Below the pieces are notes generated by a model that ran no database searches, was not told where the DNA came from, and saw nothing but the letters and a program-made list of their open reading frames with translations. A DNA stretch of 64,000 bases from NCBI GenBank assembly GCA_017514845.1, contig JAFWIM010000131.1, positions 62,001 through 126,000 on the forward strand. The letters are read 5' to 3'. Of this stretch, positions 59,922 through 64,000 are shown piece by piece (within the stretch, counting starts at the first letter, position 1; the number at the start of each line of letters is the position of its first letter). The position numbers and the translations under genes were made by a program. Source of the DNA: Lachnospiraceae bacterium. Lineage in GTDB: Bacteria > Bacillota > Clostridia > Lachnospirales > Lachnospiraceae.

Positions 59922-60572
59922 ATGGAGTTTTCCACAATGAAAATCGATGAGTATATTGAAAAGCTGTCCTCAAAGAGTGCAGTGCCCGGCGGCGGCGGAA
60001 CCAGCGCTCTCGTCGGTGCTCTCGGTCTTGCCCTCGGACACATGGTAGGAAGTCTGACAGTAGGAAAGGAAAAATTTAAGGATGTAGAGCCGGAAATGCT
60101 GGATCTGATGAAGAAATCCGAGGAACTGCTCGAGGTCTTCAGCCAGCTGATCGACATGGACCCGGAAGCTTTCGAACCTCTCATGCAGGCGTATAAACTG
60201 CCGAAAGGAACTCCGGAAGAGACAGCGATCCGGGACGCGACAATAGAGAAGTGCCTTCACGATGCGGCTTCTGTCCCCATTGAAGTTATGTATTGCTGCT
60301 CACAGGCCCTCGATATCATTAAAGTGTTCGCCGATAAAGGAAATCCGCAGGCAATATCGGATGCAGGATGCGCAGCCGCAATGTGCAAAGCAGCACTTGA
60401 GAGCGCAGCCCTCAACGTATATGTCAATACCCGCTTAATGAAAGACCGTGAATATGCACACCAGCTGAGCACGAGGGTAGGCCGATATATTGCCGGATCC
60501 ATTGACAAGGCGGACTCGATTTATGATAAAATCTACGGAAAACTATTGAGAGCTAACTATCAGGAAAAATAA
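59922..60572 (+). CDS. fchA: Cyclodeaminase/cyclohydrolase family protein (FchA-like)
   Basis: This 216-residue helical protein matches the formiminotetrahydrofolate cyclodeaminase/methenyl-THF cyclohydrolase family. It shows IEKLSSKSAVPGGGGTSALVG (in pieces) near the N-terminus, VGKEKFKDVEPEM, and SDAGCAAAMCKAALESAALNV. The family interconverts folate one-carbon forms in the cytoplasm. GGAGGTGA precedes ATG 59922. It is 50 nt from folT and likely shares its THF-controlled transcript; a terminator follows. Confidence 0.88.
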   Translation: MEFSTMKIDEYIEKLSSKSAVPGGGGTSALVGALGLALGHMVGSLTVGKEKFKDVEPEMLDLMKKSEELLEVFSQLIDMDPEAFEPLMQAYKLPKGTPEETAIRDATIEKCLHDAASVPIEVMYCCSQALDIIKVFADKGNPQAISDAGCAAAMCKAALESAALNVYVNTRLMKDREYAHQLSTRVGRYIAGSIDKADSIYDKIYGKLLRANYQEK

Positions 60573-60585
60573 ATTCTCAGTTTTT

Positions 60586-60625
60586 AAGGTCCGGATCGTC
60601 ATGCTGACTTCACCGGACCTTTTTG
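60586..60625 (+). terminator. Terminator after fchA
   Basis: AAGGTCCGG and CCGGACCTT, an 18-nt loop, followed by TTTTG. Confidence 0.85.
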
Positions 60626-60652
60626 CGGTTCTTTGTATTAAGGAGTACTAAC

Positions 60653-63088
60653 ATGAAAAAAATTATCGCGTTCATGCTCGCCATCATCTTTATTCTCGGC
60701 AGCATTGCAGGTGTCCCGACAACCGCTCTTGCAGCCGAACCGGAAGATACTGCGCGCATAGAAACCCTCACTGAAGAAGAAATCACGACCGACAGTGTTT
60801 TTGAAGCGGGCTCGGCAGTTAGCTCCGATGAATTTGAGGCCGAGGAGATAGAAGCGGCAGAGGTGCCCGGCCCCGCAGATATTCAGGAAGAAGAGGATGC
60901 GCCTTCGGCATTCGACGTACCCGAAGATGAAAGCTCTTTAAGTGACGCGCTGGTTCCGGAAGAAACCCCACATATGAACGATCAGGATGAGATTCCTGCT
61001 GATACAGAATCCATTGCCGCTGTCGAGGAAACGCAGGAAGAAATCGTAGGCGCCGTTTCTTCAACAGGAACGGACGCAGGGATTGCTACAGGCGACTATT
61101 ATATCCTCACCGGTATCAATGGAAAAAGCGCGCTGCATGTCAAAGGTCAGTCCTTATACAACAACGCGAATATCACTCTGTACGCAAAAAACGGCTGCGA
61201 CGCCCAGCGTTTCCATGTCACTAATTACGGCAACGGTGTCTATGGAATAACCAATATCTTTTCCTCCAGAGCCGTAACTGTAAGCGGCGCATCCACAAAA
61301 GCGGGAGCCAATGTCATTCAATACGCAGACAGCAACACAGACGGCAAGCGCTGGTACATTCAGAAGAGCAGCAGATCCGGCTACTGTACGATCCAGACCA
61401 GACTTTCCAAAAATGTTCTCACAGTCGAGGGCGGAAAAGCCACGAATTTCGCAAATGTATTCGTCGATACCAATAAATCCGCAGCGTCACAGCAGTGGAA
61501 ATTTGTCAGGTGCGAAGTTCAGACCACTCCCTGGACCAAGAACAACATGAAGTCCGGCTATTACATGATCCAGTCCAAACTTAATTCAAACCGCTATCTC
61601 GAAGTGGCCAATGATTCATGGCTGAACGGAGGAAATATTCAGCTTGGCCCGACCTGCAGCAAAGCATCGAGAGTATTCTATATCAAGAATCTCGGAAACG
61701 GCAGATTCAGCCTGCAGGCATGCATATCGGGTCACTTTATGGAGGTCACCGCGAATAAGATGGCATTAGGTACCAATATCCGACAGGGAACGATATACAA
61801 CGGCGCCAAACAGATATTCTATTCCTCGACCAACAGGGATGACGGTTATTATTTTCTAAAGCCTTCTCAGGACATTCATAATTTTGCGCTCGGCGTTAAG
61901 GGCGGCAGCACTGCACTCGGCACTAACATCTATCTGACAAAGCCGAACCCCTGTTACAAAGCTCAGATGTTCAAGTTCGTTCCGGTGGCGGCTCCGAATG
62001 TTTCGGTCAACGAGGGCGCGTACCAGATCAAGTTCAATTACAAATCATCCTACGTTGTCACGATTCCGGGAAAGAACAACACGGATAATTCAACTGCGAC
62101 TCTCTATAAGAATGAGTCCAACAACTTCCAGAAATTTACGATCGTACCTCTCGGTGACGGATATTGCAAGATCCTTGTGGCGGCGAATCAGAAAGCCTTA
62201 ACTGTCAAGGGTAACGGTAAAGGCAACGATGTCGATGTCGTTCAACAGACCTATAAAGGTCTGAACGGGCAAAAATGGAAGATCAAGGGGTGCCTTAACA
62301 AGTTCAAGATCGTGAGCAAGTTGAACGGTAAGGCGCTGACATCAAAGTCAGCTGCAGCAGCCAATAATGTCAATCTGAGGATGTATACCGAGTCGTCCAA
62401 CTTGAACAGTCTTCAGAATTTCAGCCTCGCAGTCACCACTGTGACCTCATCCTCCGACCGAGGATATGTTTACCAGACAGACCCGGTAACCAAAAAATCT
62501 TTTAAGCTTGAAAAACAGTTCCTGACAGATCCGAGTGTCTCCGACACGGATTTTATGGCTGCAGTCCTCTACACGGAAGCCGGAGATCAGGGTGTTGCGG
62601 GCATGATGATGGTAGCCTATGTCATCAAAACGCGTATGGCCGAGGGTGCAGCTGCCGCGAAGGCCGGCAATTACGTTGAGTATCCGGGCACTCTCAAGTA
62701 CATGATTTATCAGTACGGGCAGTGGCAGGTCGCGCGTGACGGAGCACTCACCAGAGTGCTGACGGATATATCTGTCGGCGAGGCTTCATACCTTTCCAAG
62801 GCCAGAAAAGCGGCGGCAAACGCCGCAGCCAAAAAGAACATTGTCCTTGAGGCTGACGCCACAAAATATGTCAGAAGTTCGTCTGCGACGAGCACAAAGA
62901 CTACGCTGAAAGCAGGAGCCCAGATCAAGCCGTCCGCTTTCATATATAATTCATTCATGACCCCGGCTGCATGGAACAGATATGCGCATTCCGGGTCCTA
63001 TCCGAAATTCGCGTCGGGCTACGGCGCGGGAAAGAACATGCTGACCTACAAAGGCCATGTGTTCTTCCTCGACGCGGAAGTCTGGTGA
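60653..63088 (+). CDS. Secreted ricin-type lectin repeat protein with SleB-like cell-wall hydrolase domain
   Basis: This 811-residue protein has a signal peptide (MKKIIAFMLAIIFILGSIAG..., cleavage near ALA-AEP at about 28), an acidic Glu/Ala-rich linker (about 30-145), three beta-trefoil ricin-like regions (about 145-640; repeated SGYYMIQSKLNSNRYLEV, GDYYILTGINGKSALHV, NGVYGI, QKWKI), and a C-terminal hydrolase domain (about 640-811). The latter resembles SleB-type cell-wall hydrolases: FMAAVLYTEAGDQGVAGMMMVAY carries the likely catalytic Glu642, and GHVFF is typical of the end. AAGGAG precedes ATG 60653. It probably binds glycans and cuts peptidoglycan outside the cell. Confidence 0.82.
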   Translation: MKKIIAFMLAIIFILGSIAGVPTTALAAEPEDTARIETLTEEEITTDSVFEAGSAVSSDEFEAEEIEAAEVPGPADIQEEEDAPSAFDVPEDESSLSDALVPEETPHMNDQDEIPADTESIAAVEETQEEIVGAVSSTGTDAGIATGDYYILTGINGKSALHVKGQSLYNNANITLYAKNGCDAQRFHVTNYGNGVYGITNIFSSRAVTVSGASTKAGANVIQYADSNTDGKRWYIQKSSRSGYCTIQTRLSKNVLTVEGGKATNFANVFVDTNKSAASQQWKFVRCEVQTTPWTKNNMKSGYYMIQSKLNSNRYLEVANDSWLNGGNIQLGPTCSKASRVFYIKNLGNGRFSLQACISGHFMEVTANKMALGTNIRQGTIYNGAKQIFYSSTNRDDGYYFLKPSQDIHNFALGVKGGSTALGTNIYLTKPNPCYKAQMFKFVPVAAPNVSVNEGAYQIKFNYKSSYVVTIPGKNNTDNSTATLYKNESNNFQKFTIVPLGDGYCKILVAANQKALTVKGNGKGNDVDVVQQTYKGLNGQKWKIKGCLNKFKIVSKLNGKALTSKSAAAANNVNLRMYTESSNLNSLQNFSLAVTTVTSSSDRGYVYQTDPVTKKSFKLEKQFLTDPSVSDTDFMAAVLYTEAGDQGVAGMMMVAYVIKTRMAEGAAAAKAGNYVEYPGTLKYMIYQYGQWQVARDGALTRVLTDISVGEASYLSKARKAAANAAAKKNIVLEADATKYVRSSSATSTKTTLKAGAQIKPSAFIYNSFMTPAAWNRYAHSGSYPKFASGYGAGKNMLTYKGHVFFLDAEVW

Positions 63089-63147
63089 TAATAAGGAACG
63101 CCCCAGCGTTCTTGCCGCAAGGATGCGTTATGAAGAATAAAAAGAAT

Positions 63148-63197
63148 GAGGCTGCCTGTCCGGAGAGCATTTAGGTCTGCGGGCCGGCAGTCTTTTG
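63148..63197 (+). terminator. Terminator, GAGGCTG-type
   Basis: GGCTGCC (63150-63156) pairs with GGCAGTC (63186-63192), with inner CCGG/CGGG pairs, followed by TTTTG. The 5' arm starts GAGGCTG. Confidence 0.65.
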
Positions 63198-63208
63198 TGG
63201 AGGTTTTT

Positions 63209-64000
63209 ATGGATTCAGGGATTGCGATCATTGTGATTGCCTGTGTGCTGACAGTGACATTTGCATATTCGATCATCACCGATAACAGAAAAAAGGCAGT
63301 CGAGTTCAAAAAAGCAGCTGAAAAAAACTGGGGAAAGCAGCCTTCGCTCAGGCAGTCAGCCGAAGAGTTCGCCAGCATTTCCCATTATTTCAGGGACAGA
63401 AAGACCCAGGGCTTTACGGTCGACGATATCACATGGAATGACTGCGGTATGAATGATATATTCCGCATGATTAACGCTGCATTATCATCACCGGGAGAGG
63501 ACGTTCTGTATTCCTGGCTCCGGAAACCTGTTTTCGACGACAGCTCCCTTGCCGTGCGCAATGCCCTGATGGAGTATTTCAATGCAGATCCTGACCGCCG
63601 CCTCTCCATGCAGCAGATTCTGTATGATGTCGGCCGCATGAAAAAAATGTCCTTTTATGATTACATATGTCAGATCAAAACGGCACACCGGATCGGACGT
63701 ATGAAATACATCGCCGCAGGTCTGCTGTCCGCGGCCGGAATCCTGCTCCTTTTTGTTTTTCCGCTCGCGGGAGTCCTGCTGCTTTTGCCTGCTCTATTTA
63801 TCAACTTTTTCATCCATATCAGTTTAAGAGACAAGACTCAGACGTATATCCGGGGATTTTCCTGTATCATAAAACTGATCACGGCGGGACGTAAAATCGC
63901 CTCCTGCACAGACAGCGAGCTCTTGCCGCTTGCGAAGAGAGCGGACGCTGCCTGCAAGGCTCTGACAGGATTTGAGACAGGAGCGTTCTTTGTCACCTCC
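63209..64000 (+). CDS. Membrane-anchored MutS-like protein, N-terminal part (runs off the window)
   Basis: The frame is open from ATG 63209 to the last base (264 codons). It starts with a membrane helix (residues about 5-22), a charged helix, then a MutS core-like region: DDITWNDCGMNDIFRMINAA, GEDVLYSWLRKPVF and DPDRRLSMQQILYDVGRM, typical of MutS lever/core helices. Two more hydrophobic helices lie at about residues 171-200. The ATPase domain would be beyond the window. GGAGG precedes the ATG. Such membrane-linked MutS-like proteins are seen in Clostridia; mismatch repair is not implied. Confidence 0.78.
   Translation, partial: MDSGIAIIVIACVLTVTFAYSIITDNRKKAVEFKKAAEKNWGKQPSLRQSAEEFASISHYFRDRKTQGFTVDDITWNDCGMNDIFRMINAALSSPGEDVLYSWLRKPVFDDSSLAVRNALMEYFNADPDRRLSMQQILYDVGRMKKMSFYDYICQIKTAHRIGRMKYIAAGLLSAAGILLLFVFPLAGVLLLLPALFINFFIHISLRDKTQTYIRGFSCIIKLITAGRKIASCTDSELLPLAKRADAACKALTGFETGAFFVTS

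Overview
The window looks like a chromosomal segment of a Gram-positive anaerobe of the class Clostridia, most likely family Lachnospiraceae. GC is roughly 50 % by eye. The support is the gene content: butyrate kinase beside a phosphate acyltransferase, DUF4317, DUF4190, the DUF512 radical SAM protein next to der, TraX-type and PF06541 membrane proteins, and an ECF-type folate transporter under a THF riboswitch. Shine-Dalgarno sites are strong, ATG starts dominate with some TTG starts, and the single tRNA gene has no encoded CCA. No phage, CRISPR array, rRNA operon or transposase gene was found.

Layout. 1-10.8 kb is a surface-polymer locus: a truncated GT4 glycosyltransferase, a GT4-radical SAM fusion, a sulfotransferase-LicD fusion, an acyltransferase-3, a CDP-glycerol-type polyol-phosphate transferase, a Wzy/ligase-like membrane protein with a large C-terminal domain, and a convergent TagD. 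11-19 kb holds a PF06541 membrane protein, two overlapping small genes, buk-pta, two solute symporters (DAACS and AGCS) and a hotdog thioesterase. 19-27.9 kb holds a 2-hydroxyacid dehydrogenase, queH, argH, asd, topB, a left-handed beta-helix protein and a TraX-like protein. 28.3-31.7 kb is a compact sortase/pilin-like locus with non-canonical sorting signals. 31.8-37.6 kb has a DUF4190 protein, tRNA-Pro, a DUF4317 protein and a discoidin-like/beta-propeller membrane pair of unknown function. 37.7-50.5 kb has thrC, an ATP-grasp ligase, a dGTPase, a 6S RNA, galM, pheST-queA and tyrA-aroA. 50.7-64 kb has an EF-G paralogue, prs, DUF512-der-plsY-gpsA, a THF riboswitch with folT-fchA, a secreted ricin-lectin/SleB-like hydrolase, and a membrane-anchored MutS-like gene that runs off the end.

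How it fits together. Envelope construction dominates: the polymer locus, TagD, PlsY/GpsA (glycerol-3-phosphate metabolism), sortase and pilins, and the lectin-hydrolase. The rest is core amino-acid, tRNA-modification, nucleotide and translation housekeeping. Intergenic DNA is rich in palindromic elements: a family of terminators sharing a GAGGCTG arm, a roughly 330-bp nested palindrome upstream of pheS, and a 93-bp TATCTCAGTGGGG-bounded element. The least explained parts are the two multidomain fusions in the polymer locus, the sortase locus and the beta-propeller pair. No single gene cluster here can be claimed from sequence alone to be a wholly new system.
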